Assembly: GCA_017555905.1 (NCBI GenBank)
Contig: JAFZFP010000008.1
Span: 52,341-116,340 of the forward strand
Reading direction: 5' to 3'
Source: Alistipes sp.
Lineage (GTDB): Bacteria; Bacteroidota; Bacteroidia; Bacteroidales; Rikenellaceae
Length of the DNA: 64,000 nt
The notes beneath the pieces are model-generated. The model was given only the letters and a program-made list of their open reading frames with translations. It had not been told where the DNA came from and made no database searches. Position numbers and translations under genes: made by a program. The stretch's first letter is position 1. Each line of letters begins with the position of its first letter. Below are positions 45,959 to 55,491 of the stretch, in pieces.

Positions 45959-46978
45959 ATGCCAATAGCCGAACCACATATTATAAAACACAACATTCCA
46001 TTTCCGTCGCCCCGTAAGCCGAAATTCACCTTCATCGACCTCTTTGCAGGCATCGGTGGTTTTCGTATTGCTTGCCAAAATATTGGGGGTAAATGTCTAT
46101 TCTCATCAGAGTGGGACAACTATGCACAAAAAACATACACCCATAATTTTGGAGAGGTACCATACGGAGACATTACATCAGATATAGTCAAGTCATACAT
46201 TCCCAAAGAGTTCGATTTACTATGTGGAGGCTTTCCTTGTCAGGCTTTCTCAATCGCAGGATATCAGAGGGGATTCGACGATACTCGTGGCACACTTTTC
46301 TTTGACGTAGCCGAAATAATCAAGAGACATAGACCCAAGGCTGTGTTCTTGGAAAATGTCAAGAATCTTAAGACACACGACAACGGCAATACGTTTAGTG
46401 TTATAAAGAAGACTCTTGAAAGTCTAAATTACGTGGTATACGACAAGGTAATGAATGCGATGGAATATGCTAATATTCCACAAAATAGAGAGCGTATATT
46501 TATCGTATGCTTTGACTTAGAGCAAGTTCCAAACCACACCTCATTTACCTTCCCAAAGGAAGAGAAGCTGGTAAAGAATATTCACGACTGTATCAATAGC
46601 AACGAGCAAGACCCACGTCTTTTTTACAGCGAAAAGATGAAACACTACGAAGAACTAAAGAGTAGTATAACCTCTATGGACTCCGTATACCAATGGCGTA
46701 GAGTATACGTTCGCGAGAATAAGAGTTCTGTATGTCCAACATTAACAGCCAATATGGGCACAGGTGGCCACAACGTGCCATTGATACTTACCGATGCTGG
46801 CATCCGAAAATTATCTCCTAAGGAGTGTCTAAATTTCCAGGGATTCCCTGAGACGTATAGTTTTCCTAACACAATTCCTTTTTCCGCTTGCTACAAACAG
46901 GCAGGAAACTCCGTTGTAATACCTCTAATCCAAAAAGTATGTCAAGAAATTTATACAGTAATCTCGCAACATTCTTAG
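45959..46978 (+). CDS. Type II DNA (cytosine-5) methyltransferase
   Basis: A 339-residue C5 methyltransferase with motif I FIDLFAGIGGFRIA (about 25-38), motif IV GGFPCQAFSIAG with catalytic Cys94, motif VI ENVKNL, motif VIII QNRERIFIV and motif X with QAGNSVV near the C terminus. The target-recognition region lies at about 200-265, and its site cannot be read from sequence. It overlaps the nuclease gene by 40 nt. Base and codon use are visibly AT-richer than in serB and rpoD on either side, which fits horizontal gain. Confidence 0.93.
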   Translation: MPIAEPHIIKHNIPFPSPRKPKFTFIDLFAGIGGFRIACQNIGGKCLFSSEWDNYAQKTYTHNFGEVPYGDITSDIVKSYIPKEFDLLCGGFPCQAFSIAGYQRGFDDTRGTLFFDVAEIIKRHRPKAVFLENVKNLKTHDNGNTFSVIKKTLESLNYVVYDKVMNAMEYANIPQNRERIFIVCFDLEQVPNHTSFTFPKEEKLVKNIHDCINSNEQDPRLFYSEKMKHYEELKSSITSMDSVYQWRRVYVRENKSSVCPTLTANMGTGGHNVPLILTDAGIRKLSPKECLNFQGFPETYSFPNTIPFSACYKQAGNSVVIPLIQKVCQEIYTVISQHS

Positions 46979-48141
46979 AGAATTGGCGTGATAACAACAT
47001 CTATTTTGAGATGCTTAAACTTATGGCAAGCATCTCCCGATTATTCTCTGAGAACTCAATTCCATATTTGGATTATCGCCTTGCAGAGAACCTTTTCTGC
47101 AAATATTTCGGTGCACAAAATGATGCTCGTTCATGCACCGCATACGATGCTCGCCTGAACAATTTGGGTATCGGCATTAAGACTTTTGGTATAAAATCAG
47201 GCTCTTCGCTTGAGAAGATTGCGGAGTTTAACAAACTAAAGCCCGAATTAGATGGGTTGTCTCGTCTCAAATTAGCAAGAAAAATCGCAGAGTTCCGCAA
47301 CGATCGAATGGACTTCTCTAACAGCGCTTACAATGTTACTGAGGCCCAATACCATATCGTTGGAAGACAAGAGGGTCGTTTGACAGTTTTCAACTCACCA
47401 TACGAAAAAATTAATATAGAAAATATCTGTGATGTCAAAGACACCAAGACATCCATATCGTTCAACGACGGCACAAGCGAATACTCTTTTAACAAGAGTA
47501 AAAGCGTACTACACAAGAAGTTCTACCTGCCAAGCGATTACGTCGATATACCCGTAACCATCCTAAGTGAACCACTTGAACTGTTAGCCCAACTACTCCG
47601 AGAACAGGTAGGCCATACAGAGGTTACCAAACTAGGTTTTATTACATCTGCTAAATCTTTCATTGCTGAGACCAAGGGTTATGATTATGTAATTCTTCCT
47701 CTATACAGCAAGCGAGGAGGCAACCACGTACCTGAGCGTAGTGGACTAAACCAATGGAATGCCAATGGAAGACGTCGTGACGACAACGAAGTATACATTC
47801 CTATTCCAAAGGCGATACATAACTCTTATCCCGATTTCTTCCCTGGGCGTAATATGCCATTTGAATTAATATTACCTGATGGCAACTCACTTTCTGCAAA
47901 GATATGTCAGGATGGTGGCAAAGCGCTTATGTCGAATCCGAATTCGGTCCTTGGAGAGTGGATATTACGTAAGATACTTCGCAAACCAGTTGGCGAATTA
48001 GTCACTATTGACGACCTTAATAAGTTTGGTATAGATAGCGTTAAAATCATATCTACGCATACTACCAATGTCAATGGAGAGCCGATTTACAAAATTGAAT
48101 TCTCAGATTCAGGTTACGAAGACTACTCCAAGTTCATATAA
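46939..48141 (+). CDS. Restriction endonuclease with C-terminal B3-like domain
   Basis: A 400-residue protein; the ATG at 46939 (MSRNLYSNLATF) is chosen because it begins inside the methyltransferase 3' end and the upstream open frame shows no conserved pattern. The C-terminal part (about 250-390) carries SKRGGNHVPERSGLNQWNAN, EVYIPIPKAIH and ICQDGGKALMSNPN, a pattern I associate with the B3-like DNA-binding domain of NgoFVII/BfiI-type enzymes. The N-terminal part lacks the phospholipase-D HKD motif of those; instead Glu50, Asp70 and Lys81 (within CTAYDARLNNLGIGIKTF) suggest a PD-(D/E)XK-like site with a Gly at the second acidic position. The partner methyltransferase supports a type II system; domain calls are inference. 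Confidence 0.78.
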   Translation: MSRNLYSNLATFLENWRDNNIYFEMLKLMASISRLFSENSIPYLDYRLAENLFCKYFGAQNDARSCTAYDARLNNLGIGIKTFGIKSGSSLEKIAEFNKLKPELDGLSRLKLARKIAEFRNDRMDFSNSAYNVTEAQYHIVGRQEGRLTVFNSPYEKINIENICDVKDTKTSISFNDGTSEYSFNKSKSVLHKKFYLPSDYVDIPVTILSEPLELLAQLLREQVGHTEVTKLGFITSAKSFIAETKGYDYVILPLYSKRGGNHVPERSGLNQWNANGRRRDDNEVYIPIPKAIHNSYPDFFPGRNMPFELILPDGNSLSAKICQDGGKALMSNPNSVLGEWILRKILRKPVGELVTIDDLNKFGIDSVKIISTHTTNVNGEPIYKIEFSDSGYEDYSKFI

Positions 48142-48150
48142 CGACAAAGC

Positions 48151-48180
48151 AAAAAGGTGCGTGAATCACGCACCTTTTTA
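48151..48180 (+). terminator. Intrinsic terminator after the R-M pair
   Basis: AAAAAGGTGCGTG (48151-48163) pairs with CACGCACCTTTTT (48167-48179) around AAT; 10 nt after the nuclease stop. It can also end the converging rpoD transcript. Confidence 0.92.
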
Positions 48181-48217
48181 TTTAAACATCTCAGACATTC
48201 ACTTCTCCACCATCGGA

Positions 48218-49078
48218 TTAACCGAGGTAAGTTTTGAGGGTCTGGCTGCGGGTTGATTGACGCAACTTGCGGATCGCCTTCTCCTTAATCTGGCGAACAC
48301 GCTCACGGGTCAAGTCGAACTTCTCGCCAATCTCCTCCAAGGTCATCTCCGAGCAACCGATGCCGAAGAAGTAGCGGATGATATCGCGCTCACGCTCAGT
48401 GAGAATCTCCAACGCACGCTCCACCTCTGTTGCCAACGACTCGTTGATAAGACCACGGTCGGCATTTGGCGAGTCGGTATTAACCAACACGTCGAGCAAG
48501 CTATTATCCTCGCCATCAGCGAATGGTGCATCTACCGAGATATGGCGACCAGCAACACGCAAGGTATCTGTCACCTTCTCCTTTGGCAACTCCAACTCGT
48601 TTGCAAGCTCATCAGCCGAAGGGGTACGCTCGTGCTCCTGCTCGAAACGTGCAAAGGCCTTGTTAATCTTGTTGAGCGAACCCACCTGGTTCAAAGGCAA
48701 ACGCACGATACGTGACTGCTCGGCAAGGGCCTGAAGGATAGACTGACGAATCCACCAAACGGCGTATGAGATAAACTTAAAACCACGAGTCTCGTCGAAC
48801 TTCTCAGCAGCCTTGATAAGGCCTAAGTTACCCTCGTTGATAAGGTCAGGAAGGCTAAGACCCTGATTCTGATACTGTTTAGCGACAGAGACCACGAATC
48901 GCAAGTTTGCCTTAGTAAGTTTCTCCAAGGCCTCCTGATCACCCTTACGGATACGTTGGGCGAGTTCTACCTCCTCATCAACAGAAATTAGTTCCTCCTT
49001 ACCTATCTCCTGGAGATATTTATCCAACGACGCACTTTCGCGGTTGGTAATTGACTTAGTAATCTTTAATTGACGCAT
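48218..49078 (-). CDS. rpoD: RNA polymerase primary sigma factor RpoD (sigma-ABfr type)
   Basis: A 286-residue sigma-70 factor, short because it lacks region 1.1 and the non-conserved insert. Regions seen: 1.2 [16 protein letters not shown], 2.1-2.4 [37 protein letters not shown] and [16 protein letters not shown], 3, and 4.2 [23 protein letters not shown]. It ends QTLKTYLG, as in Bacteroidota. It recognises the TTTG/TAnnTTTG promoters seen through this window. No such box stands out in its own leader (49079-49278), which is AT-rich. Confidence 0.96.
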   Translation of the reverse strand: MRQLKITKSITNRESASLDKYLQEIGKEELISVDEEVELAQRIRKGDQEALEKLTKANLRFVVSVAKQYQNQGLSLPDLINEGNLGLIKAAEKFDETRGFKFISYAVWWIRQSILQALAEQSRIVRLPLNQVGSLNKINKAFARFEQEHERTPSADELANELELPKEKVTDTLRVAGRHISVDAPFADGEDNSLLDVLVNTDSPNADRGLINESLATEVERALEILTERERDIIRYFFGIGCSEMTLEEIGEKFDLTRERVRQIKEKAIRKLRQSTRSQTLKTYLG

Positions 49079-49278
49079 AAAAATCTATTCGTTCTTACAA
49101 CTTCTATTCCACTCTTATTGCCATATATACGCATAAAATACCATTTTTGTTTCACTGAAATCGATATTTTTTTGAAAAATTTAATCATAGCCGTAAAAAA
49201 ATATAGAGTTATAAATATATGTATATCGCTAAAAATTGCTAACTTTGCCGAATATATAATTGCTAAACAACCGATTTT

Positions 49279-50163
49279 ATGGCACACCGAAGTGGCTTTG
49301 TAAATATCATTGGCAACCCTAATGTGGGCAAGTCAACACTTATGAATCAACTCGTTGGCGAAAAACTCTCGATCATCACATCGAAGGCACAGACTACTCG
49401 TCACCGCATTATGGGTATCGTCAATGGCGAGGATTTCCAGATTGTCTATTCCGACACTCCAGGCATCCTAAAACCTAACTACAAACTTCAGGAGAAGATG
49501 ATGAAGTTTGTGCGTGGTGCCATCACTGATGCCGACGTACTTCTCTACGTCACCGACACCGTCGAGGAGAGCGACCGCTCGGCAGAGATTATCGAGAAGG
49601 TGGGTCTTTCGGGCATCCCAACTATCGTTGTAATCAACAAGGTGGATCTCACCACCCCAGAGCGATTGACTGCATTGGTAGAGAAGTGGCAGGCCCTACT
49701 CCCCAACGCCATAATTGCCCCTTGCTCGGCAAAGGAGAATTTCAACGTGGAGGGCGTCTTCAACCTCATCCTCGAGCGTCTACCTGAGGGTGAGCCATTC
49801 TATCCAAAGGATACGCTCACAGACAAGACCCTCCGCTTCTTCGCCTCAGAGATTATCCGCGAGAAGATTCTGCTCAACTACGACAAGGAGATTCCATACT
49901 CTTGTGAGATTGCCATCGAGAGTTACAAGGAGGAGCCAACCATCGACCGTATCTCGGCAACAATCTTCGTGGCTCGCAACTCACAGAAGGGTATCATCAT
50001 CGGCCACAAGGGCGAGAAACTCAAGAAGGTGGGTCAGGCAGCACGCCACGACCTCGAGGCATTCTTGGGCAAGAAGGTATTCCTCGAACTCTATGTCAAG
50101 GTTCAGGAGGACTGGCGTAACAACGATAACCAACTCCGCCGATTTGGCTACGAGTTGGAGTAA
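49279..50163 (+). CDS. era: GTPase Era
   Basis: A 294-residue GTPase that binds the 3' end of 16S rRNA and checks 30S assembly. G1 GNPNVGKSTLMNQLVG, G2 ITSKAQTTRHRIMGI, G3 DTPGI, G4 NKVD, and a C-terminal KH domain with GIIIGHKGEKLKKVG. A TAACTTTG box lies at 49240-49247, 31 nt before the start. The TPR gene follows after 54 nt. Confidence 0.96.
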   Translation: MAHRSGFVNIIGNPNVGKSTLMNQLVGEKLSIITSKAQTTRHRIMGIVNGEDFQIVYSDTPGILKPNYKLQEKMMKFVRGAITDADVLLYVTDTVEESDRSAEIIEKVGLSGIPTIVVINKVDLTTPERLTALVEKWQALLPNAIIAPCSAKENFNVEGVFNLILERLPEGEPFYPKDTLTDKTLRFFASEIIREKILLNYDKEIPYSCEIAIESYKEEPTIDRISATIFVARNSQKGIIIGHKGEKLKKVGQAARHDLEAFLGKKVFLELYVKVQEDWRNNDNQLRRFGYELE

Positions 50164-50217
50164 TTGACAAGCAATAAAGGGCGCTGTAACTACGTTTTAT
50201 CGCTATAATTGACTACA

Positions 50218-52224
50218 ATGAGGAGAGTTGTCATAACAATATTGTTGCTGTTGGCTGTGCATTTGCCCCAGAGGAGCGAGGCACAGTACAATCGTAACTA
50301 CATATATTGGGTGGGACAGCAGTGTATGGTCGATAACAAATATCGCGAGGCCATCGATATCCTCAACGTGCTTATACGCCACGACAGCAAGGACTTCGAC
50401 GCCTTCTTCCTACGTGGCATCGCCAAGTACAATATGGACGACCTGCTGGGCGCTGATGCCGACTTCTCGGTGGCTATATCGCTCAACCCCGTATTTACTG
50501 GTGCTTTCTACTATCGCGCCATAACACGTTCACGATTAGGCAACTACGACGATGCACTAAACGACTTCCAGCAAGCCATAGAACTTCGTCCCGACCTACC
50601 CGACCCCTACTATAGCCGAGGTGTTACACGTCTGCTGAATCAACAATTCGAGGCCGCTATTGCCGACTTCGACAAGTTCATACGCTACCAAAAGCGCCAC
50701 GTGGCTGCATACATAAATCGCGGCACGAGTTATCTCTACCTCAAGGATACTGCCAAGGCCTACGAGAACTTCGATATGGCCATCCGTACCAATCGCGAAG
50801 ACCCCGACGCCTACAACCGTCGTGGTGCGCTCTATATGGCGCAGGATAGGTTTGAGGAGGCACGTGCCGACTTCGATATGGCCATAGCCTCGGATAGCAG
50901 TTACCTCCCAGGCTACTTCAACCGTGCGCTGGTGAACAACTACCTCCACCGCCCAATGCAGTCGCTCGAGGACTTTAATAGTGTCATCGCCCTCGACCCT
51001 ACCAGTGCGCTCGGTTACTTTAACCGCGCCATCATCCGTAGCGAGATTGGCGACTACAACCGCGCCCTCGAGGATTTCAATCAGGTGGCAACGCTCTCGC
51101 CACAGAACGTCTTGGTCTACTACAACCGTGCTATGCTCCACACCCGTTTGGGTGACATAGAGTCGGCCATCGAAGACTACTCACGTGCCATAGAACTATA
51201 CCCCGACTTTGCGAATGCTTACCTTGGCCGAGGTCTTCTACGTCGCTCGCAGCGCGACGTACTGGGTGCTGAGAGTGACGAGCGCATCGCCCAGCGCAAG
51301 ATTGCTGAGTACAGAAGCCGTCTCAAGGATTCGACCTACTCCATATATGCCGACACCACTCTGCGTCTCGACAAACTCCTCAGTTTCGATAGCCAACTCC
51401 TTGAGCGCAACTTCGAGCGCATAGCCTCAACCGTAACGCAGGCGGGTGAGAATGGACTCACGCTCATACCTCTCTTCCGCTTCACGTTCCTCAAGAGCGA
51501 CAGCACCGAGCAAGATCACCGCACCAAGCGCTTCAACACCCAGCGTGTCACGGCATTCCGCCAAAAGATAGATAACCCACTGCTCAGCCTCGACTGCCGA
51601 GCAAGCAACATAGAGCCCGACTCTTTGGTGGCGCTCGACCGTACCATCGCCCGAAAGATTGATGAGGCGGAGACCCCAACGTGGGAGATGCTCTTCGAGC
51701 GTGGCATAAGCCAGGCTCTGATAAAGCAATATACCAACGCCGTAAATACGCTCTCCGAGGCGATACACCTAAACCCTGCAAACCCATTCCTATACATCAA
51801 TCGTGCAACGACCCGTGCCGAGATGATAGACTTTATATCCTCTATCGACAACTCATACCAAACCATAACCCTCGATTCGGACCCCGCAAAGCGTCTGCAT
51901 AATAACAGCACACGCTCCTACAACTACGACGAGGCTATCGAGGATATAAACAAGGCGATAAAGTTGTACCCCACCTTTGGCGAGGCATACTTCAACCGAG
52001 CCAACCTTATGGCCATATCGGGTAAATTCCCCGAGGCCTACGACGACTATACCAAGGCTATAGAACTCGAGCCAAACCTCGGCGAGGCCTACTACAACAG
52101 AGGCTTGGTGCAGATATTTATGAAGGATACACGCAAGGGTTGTATGGATCTCTCGAAGGCTGGCGAATTAGGCATCTTGGGGGCCTACGACGTACTCAAG
52201 GAGTTTAACATAGCAATACACTAA
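50218..52224 (+). CDS. Exported TPR-repeat protein
   Basis: A 668-residue protein. I chose the ATG at 50218 (MRRVVITILLLLAVHLPQRSEAQ, a signal peptide) over a TTG three codons upstream. At least ten tetratricopeptide units fill about 30-380 (for example AFYYRAITRSRLGNYDDAL, and YFNRAIIRSEIGDYNRALEDF) and again 480-660. A stretch in between (about 385-475) without repeats is Thr- and Arg-rich. It probably acts as a scaffold in the periplasm or on the outer membrane; partner unknown. Co-transcription with era is possible, as the gap holds no obvious promoter. Confidence 0.85.
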   Translation: MRRVVITILLLLAVHLPQRSEAQYNRNYIYWVGQQCMVDNKYREAIDILNVLIRHDSKDFDAFFLRGIAKYNMDDLLGADADFSVAISLNPVFTGAFYYRAITRSRLGNYDDALNDFQQAIELRPDLPDPYYSRGVTRLLNQQFEAAIADFDKFIRYQKRHVAAYINRGTSYLYLKDTAKAYENFDMAIRTNREDPDAYNRRGALYMAQDRFEEARADFDMAIASDSSYLPGYFNRALVNNYLHRPMQSLEDFNSVIALDPTSALGYFNRAIIRSEIGDYNRALEDFNQVATLSPQNVLVYYNRAMLHTRLGDIESAIEDYSRAIELYPDFANAYLGRGLLRRSQRDVLGAESDERIAQRKIAEYRSRLKDSTYSIYADTTLRLDKLLSFDSQLLERNFERIASTVTQAGENGLTLIPLFRFTFLKSDSTEQDHRTKRFNTQRVTAFRQKIDNPLLSLDCRASNIEPDSLVALDRTIARKIDEAETPTWEMLFERGISQALIKQYTNAVNTLSEAIHLNPANPFLYINRATTRAEMIDFISSIDNSYQTITLDSDPAKRLHNNSTRSYNYDEAIEDINKAIKLYPTFGEAYFNRANLMAISGKFPEAYDDYTKAIELEPNLGEAYYNRGLVQIFMKDTRKGCMDLSKAGELGILGAYDVLKEFNIAIH

Positions 52225-52266
52225 ACCGAGAAACAATTTTTTTATTAACCTATAAAACATTTATTT

Positions 52267-53625
52267 ATGACTCAAACCATTCAACGTAAACTTAACGATT
52301 CGGCGTTTGCACGCTGGAGCGCGTTGATCCTCATCTCGTTGATGATGTTCTTCGCCTATATGTTCGTGGATATGCTCTCTCCATTGAAGGAGCTCCTCGA
52401 GACATCGCTCAACTGGAACAGCAGTACCTTTGGTACTTATGCTGCATCGGAGTACTTCCTCAACGTATTCTGCTTCTTCCTCATCTTTGCAGGTGTTATC
52501 CTCGACAAGATGGGTATCCGCTTCACAGGTCTACTTTCGGCCTCTTTGATGGTTATTGGTGCTTGCATCAAGTTCTATGCTATGAGCGAGTACTTCGTAG
52601 GTACAGGTCTTGAGGCTTGGCTCAACTCTTGGTGGGTGGCTTTGCCAGGTTCTGCGAAACTCTCTTGCTTGGGCTTTATGATCTTTGGTTGCGGTTGCGA
52701 GATGGCTGGTACTACAGTCTCTAAGTCTATCGCTAAGTGGTTCAAGGGCAAGGAGATGGCTATGGCTATGGGCTTGGAGATGTCTATCGCACGTTTGGGC
52801 GTATTCGCTGCTATGTGGCTCTCACCTATGGTATCACAGGCATTCAACAACTCTGTTTCTGCTCCTGTAGCATTCGGTGCTGTATTGCTTATGATTGGCC
52901 TTATCTTCTACTTCGTCTTCGTACTTATGGATCGCACCCTCGACAAGCAGTTGGAGGCAGCAGGCGAGCTTACTCAGGAGGCTTCTGAGGAGGAGTTTAA
53001 GTTCAGCGACTTGGGTAAGATCTTCACCAGCAAGATGTTCTGGTTGGTAGCCTTGTTGTGCGTATTGTACTACTCTGCTATCTTCCCATTCCAGCGTTAC
53101 GCTCCAGACTTCTTGGATAAGACTTTGCAGATTACAAATGGTGCGCAGTTGTTCAGCTGCTTCCCAATCCTTGCTATGGTACTCACCCCATTCCTCGGTG
53201 CATTCATCGACCGTAAGGGTAAGGCAGCATCTATGCTTATGGTTGGTTCACTCATTATGATTGCTTGCCACCTCAGCTTTGCATTCCTCTTGCCTATGTT
53301 CCCATCTAAGGTATTCGCTGTGGCTATCATCGCCATCCTCGGTGTATCATTCTCATTGGTACCTGCAGCGTTGTGGCCATCAGTACCAAAGATTATCGAC
53401 GAGCGCATCTTGGGTTCGGCTTACTGCGTAATCTTCTGGATTCAGAACTGGGGCTTGTTGCTCGTTCCAGTTATCATCGGTAAGGTACTCGATGCAACAG
53501 GTGGCTACACCCTTCCTATGGTTATCTTCTCATCATTCGGCGTATTTGCACTCTTTATCGGTATGTTGCTCAAGCGCGAGGATAAGAAGAAGGGTTACGG
53601 TATGGAGTTGCCTAATATTAAATAA
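52267..53625 (+). CDS. MFS transporter, MFSD1-like
   Basis: A 452-residue major facilitator protein with about 12 helices. Family signs are VILDKMGIRFTGL after helix 2 (the D-x3-G-x-R loop) and a central cytoplasmic loop rich in Glu (about 230-250). The overall pattern, including a large acid loop and ALWPSVPKIIDERILGSAY, resembles MFSD1-type transporters, whose animal member exports dipeptides; the substrate here is a guess. Next comes a terminator and the B12 operon. No typical promoter was seen in the 42-nt gap to the TPR gene. Confidence 0.82.
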   Translation: MTQTIQRKLNDSAFARWSALILISLMMFFAYMFVDMLSPLKELLETSLNWNSSTFGTYAASEYFLNVFCFFLIFAGVILDKMGIRFTGLLSASLMVIGACIKFYAMSEYFVGTGLEAWLNSWWVALPGSAKLSCLGFMIFGCGCEMAGTTVSKSIAKWFKGKEMAMAMGLEMSIARLGVFAAMWLSPMVSQAFNNSVSAPVAFGAVLLMIGLIFYFVFVLMDRTLDKQLEAAGELTQEASEEEFKFSDLGKIFTSKMFWLVALLCVLYYSAIFPFQRYAPDFLDKTLQITNGAQLFSCFPILAMVLTPFLGAFIDRKGKAASMLMVGSLIMIACHLSFAFLLPMFPSKVFAVAIIAILGVSFSLVPAALWPSVPKIIDERILGSAYCVIFWIQNWGLLLVPVIIGKVLDATGGYTLPMVIFSSFGVFALFIGMLLKREDKKKGYGMELPNIK

Positions 53626-53665
53626 GGTATAGGCTAAGGGTCTAATACCCTATATTCAAAAAAAG

Positions 53666-53697
53666 TGCGATTTGCTTTTGCAAGTCGCATTTTTTTT
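53666..53697 (+). terminator. Intrinsic terminator of the MFS gene
   Basis: TGCGATTTGC (53666-53675) pairs with GCAAGTCGCA (53680-53689, one G-U) around TTTT, followed by eight T. It overlaps the -33 box of the next promoter. Confidence 0.88.
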
Positions 53698-53706
53698 CTA
53701 CCTTTG
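53677..53706 (+). promoter_or_regulatory. Promoter of the B12 uptake operon
   Basis: TTTG (53677-53680), 18-nt spacer, TACCTTTG (53699-53706), just before the cobalamin riboswitch. The spacer is one nt shorter than usual. Confidence 0.75.
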
Positions 53707-53714
53707 CTCCAGCA

Positions 53715-53888
53715 TTGGTTCTCATAGGGTTTTACACCCTTCAGAGATTAAAAGGGAATCGGGTGAGAATCCCGGACAGTTCCCGCTGCTGTGAGTTCTA
53801 ATAAGACTCTACGACATCTATTGTCACTGAGGATTATATCCTTGGGAAGGCATCGTAGAGCAGAACAAGTCAGAAGACCTGCCATAGC
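53715..53888 (+). promoter_or_regulatory. Cobalamin (AdoCbl-type) riboswitch
   Basis: Conserved core strings of the RF00174 class are in order: AAAGGGAATCGGGTGAGAAT (53751-53770), CCGCTGCTGTGA (the B12 box region, from 53783), GGGAAGGC (from 53843) and AGTCAGAAGACCTGCC (from 53868). The remaining 175 nt to the ATG at 54064 hold the expression platform and no gene. It should repress the downstream BtuH/BtuG/BtuB-like operon when cobalamin is abundant. Confidence 0.96.
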
Positions 53889-54063
53889 GTTAATTACGAG
53901 ATTGTGCCTGCGGCGAATGGGCGAGTCTACGACTTGAGATTTTCAGGTTTACATACGACTTTGGGAGGTGCCAGAATTGTCAATTGCTGTATCCATACCC
54001 TACCGCCAAGCACACTATCGTAATGTTAAAGTTTACGGAGAATGACCTTTTAACAACAACATT

Positions 54064-55488
54064 ATGAGAAAGTTTTTATGCTTGGCTCTTGGCGTAGTAG
54101 TTACGCTGACAGCAATGGTAGGATGCTCCTACGATGATGCCCCTATTTGGGACAAATTCACAAAACTTGAGGAGCAGGTAGAGCAAAATCGCGAGGATAT
54201 CGCTACCCTATCAGCCCTTATGGATGCTCTGAGCAACGGCAAAGTTATCGTGACCACGGAGTACTCCGCCGAGGGCGTGGAGATTACCTTCAACGACGGC
54301 TCTAAGATCCTTATCCGCAACGGAGCAGATGGCAAGGACGGTGCTAATGGTCAAGACGGTGCTAATGGTAAGGATGGCATCAATGGCAAAGATGGTGTAG
54401 ATGGTAAAGATGGTGTAGACGGTAAGGATGGCAAGGACGGCAAGGACGGCGACTCTATATTCGAGTCTATCGAGGAGACCGACACCGAGGTTATCATCAC
54501 CCTTACGGATGGTCGTGTTATCACTCTTCCTAAAGCCACCGAGGATGATGACGAGACCTCAGAAGAGGGTAACGAAGATCCTGAGGAGTTGGGCTACGAA
54601 TTGCGCGTTTTGACCTTCGAGGACAAGGATGCTAAGTTCTCTCCGATGTACTTGGACTATGCCGACGGCTGGACTGGCCGAGAGATTACTACGTGGAGTG
54701 ACTTGATTGATGAGCCTCAGTACAATGGTCCGCTGATGTATGGCAACGACCAGATGGATGCTATGTACTACTGGTACGACGAGGGCAACACCGAACTATG
54801 CCACACCTTCCCCGATAACTACGCATACTGTTTTTGGGGTGGTGGTCACGCCATCTCGAACTATTGGGGTGCTGGTTATGCCGACGAAGATAGAAATGGC
54901 CATATCGCAAAATATTATGGAGAGGACTATGTGGACCAGTGGGTTGGTAAACCTGGTGCTGATGCCGCGTTGGGTTGGTTCTTGTTGCAACTTATGACCC
55001 CCATAGCGCCACATTCGGGTGACAACTTCTGCATCCACTACGGCTACAAGGATGCATACTCTTATATAGAGAATCTTCCCGAAATCTCCTTCTTCGATGG
55101 CGAGCCACGTGTTATCGACCATATTTACGTCACCAACACTAACTACACCCTCAACCAACTCTACAACGGCGTTAAGAGCGAGGAGGGTAATAGTTTCGGT
55201 GGCGATTGGAGTGGTCTTACTGAGGATGCTTGGCTAAAGATTGTGGCTCAGGGCTTTGACTCAGTGGATGCTGATGCCTATGCTGAGCCTATCAGCGAGG
55301 CGGAGTTCTACCTTGTAAATGGCTACAACGTCGTGGATGATTGGCAGAAGTGGGATCTTTCAGTGCTTGGTGCTGTTGCCAAGGTGAGATTCAACTTCCT
55401 CTATTCCGACGAGATGGGTGGTCGCTATGGTTTCACCATCCCTGGCTACTTTGCCTACGACGATATCGCAGTGCGTTTTGAAAAATAA
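54064..55488 (+). CDS. BtuH-like surface lipoprotein (DUF4988, collagen-like tract, DUF4465)
   Basis: A 474-residue lipoprotein, lipobox AMVGC (Cys21). Residues 25-155 are a DUF4988-type module with a coiled coil (LEEQVEQNREDIATLSAL), interrupted at about 87-131 by fifteen G-x-y triplets of collagen type (mostly GKD, GAN, GVD). A DUF4465 domain follows (about 180-470), with DKDAKFSPMYLDYADGWTG near its start and DYADE-like acidic loops. DUF4465 proteins named BtuH bind vitamin B12 on Bacteroides cells; the riboswitch upstream and the btuG and btuB-like genes downstream support that. The role of the collagen-like tract is unknown; it may be a spacer. Confidence 0.88.
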   Translation: MRKFLCLALGVVVTLTAMVGCSYDDAPIWDKFTKLEEQVEQNREDIATLSALMDALSNGKVIVTTEYSAEGVEITFNDGSKILIRNGADGKDGANGQDGANGKDGINGKDGVDGKDGVDGKDGKDGKDGDSIFESIEETDTEVIITLTDGRVITLPKATEDDDETSEEGNEDPEELGYELRVLTFEDKDAKFSPMYLDYADGWTGREITTWSDLIDEPQYNGPLMYGNDQMDAMYYWYDEGNTELCHTFPDNYAYCFWGGGHAISNYWGAGYADEDRNGHIAKYYGEDYVDQWVGKPGADAALGWFLLQLMTPIAPHSGDNFCIHYGYKDAYSYIENLPEISFFDGEPRVIDHIYVTNTNYTLNQLYNGVKSEEGNSFGGDWSGLTEDAWLKIVAQGFDSVDADAYAEPISEAEFYLVNGYNVVDDWQKWDLSVLGAVAKVRFNFLYSDEMGGRYGFTIPGYFAYDDIAVRFEK

Positions 55489-55491
55489 GAT

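Noticed and set aside
46888-46938. Earlier start for the restriction enzyme
   Set aside because: The added residues only mirror methyltransferase codons in another frame and have no conserved pattern.
45959-48141. Mobile element carrying the R-M genes
   Set aside because: No transposase, integrase, target duplication or terminal repeats were seen at the edges.
54320-54456. CRISPR-like reading of the regular GGTAAAGATGG-type repeats
   Set aside because: The period is 9-18 nt, in frame and coding for G-x-y triplets; there are no spacers.
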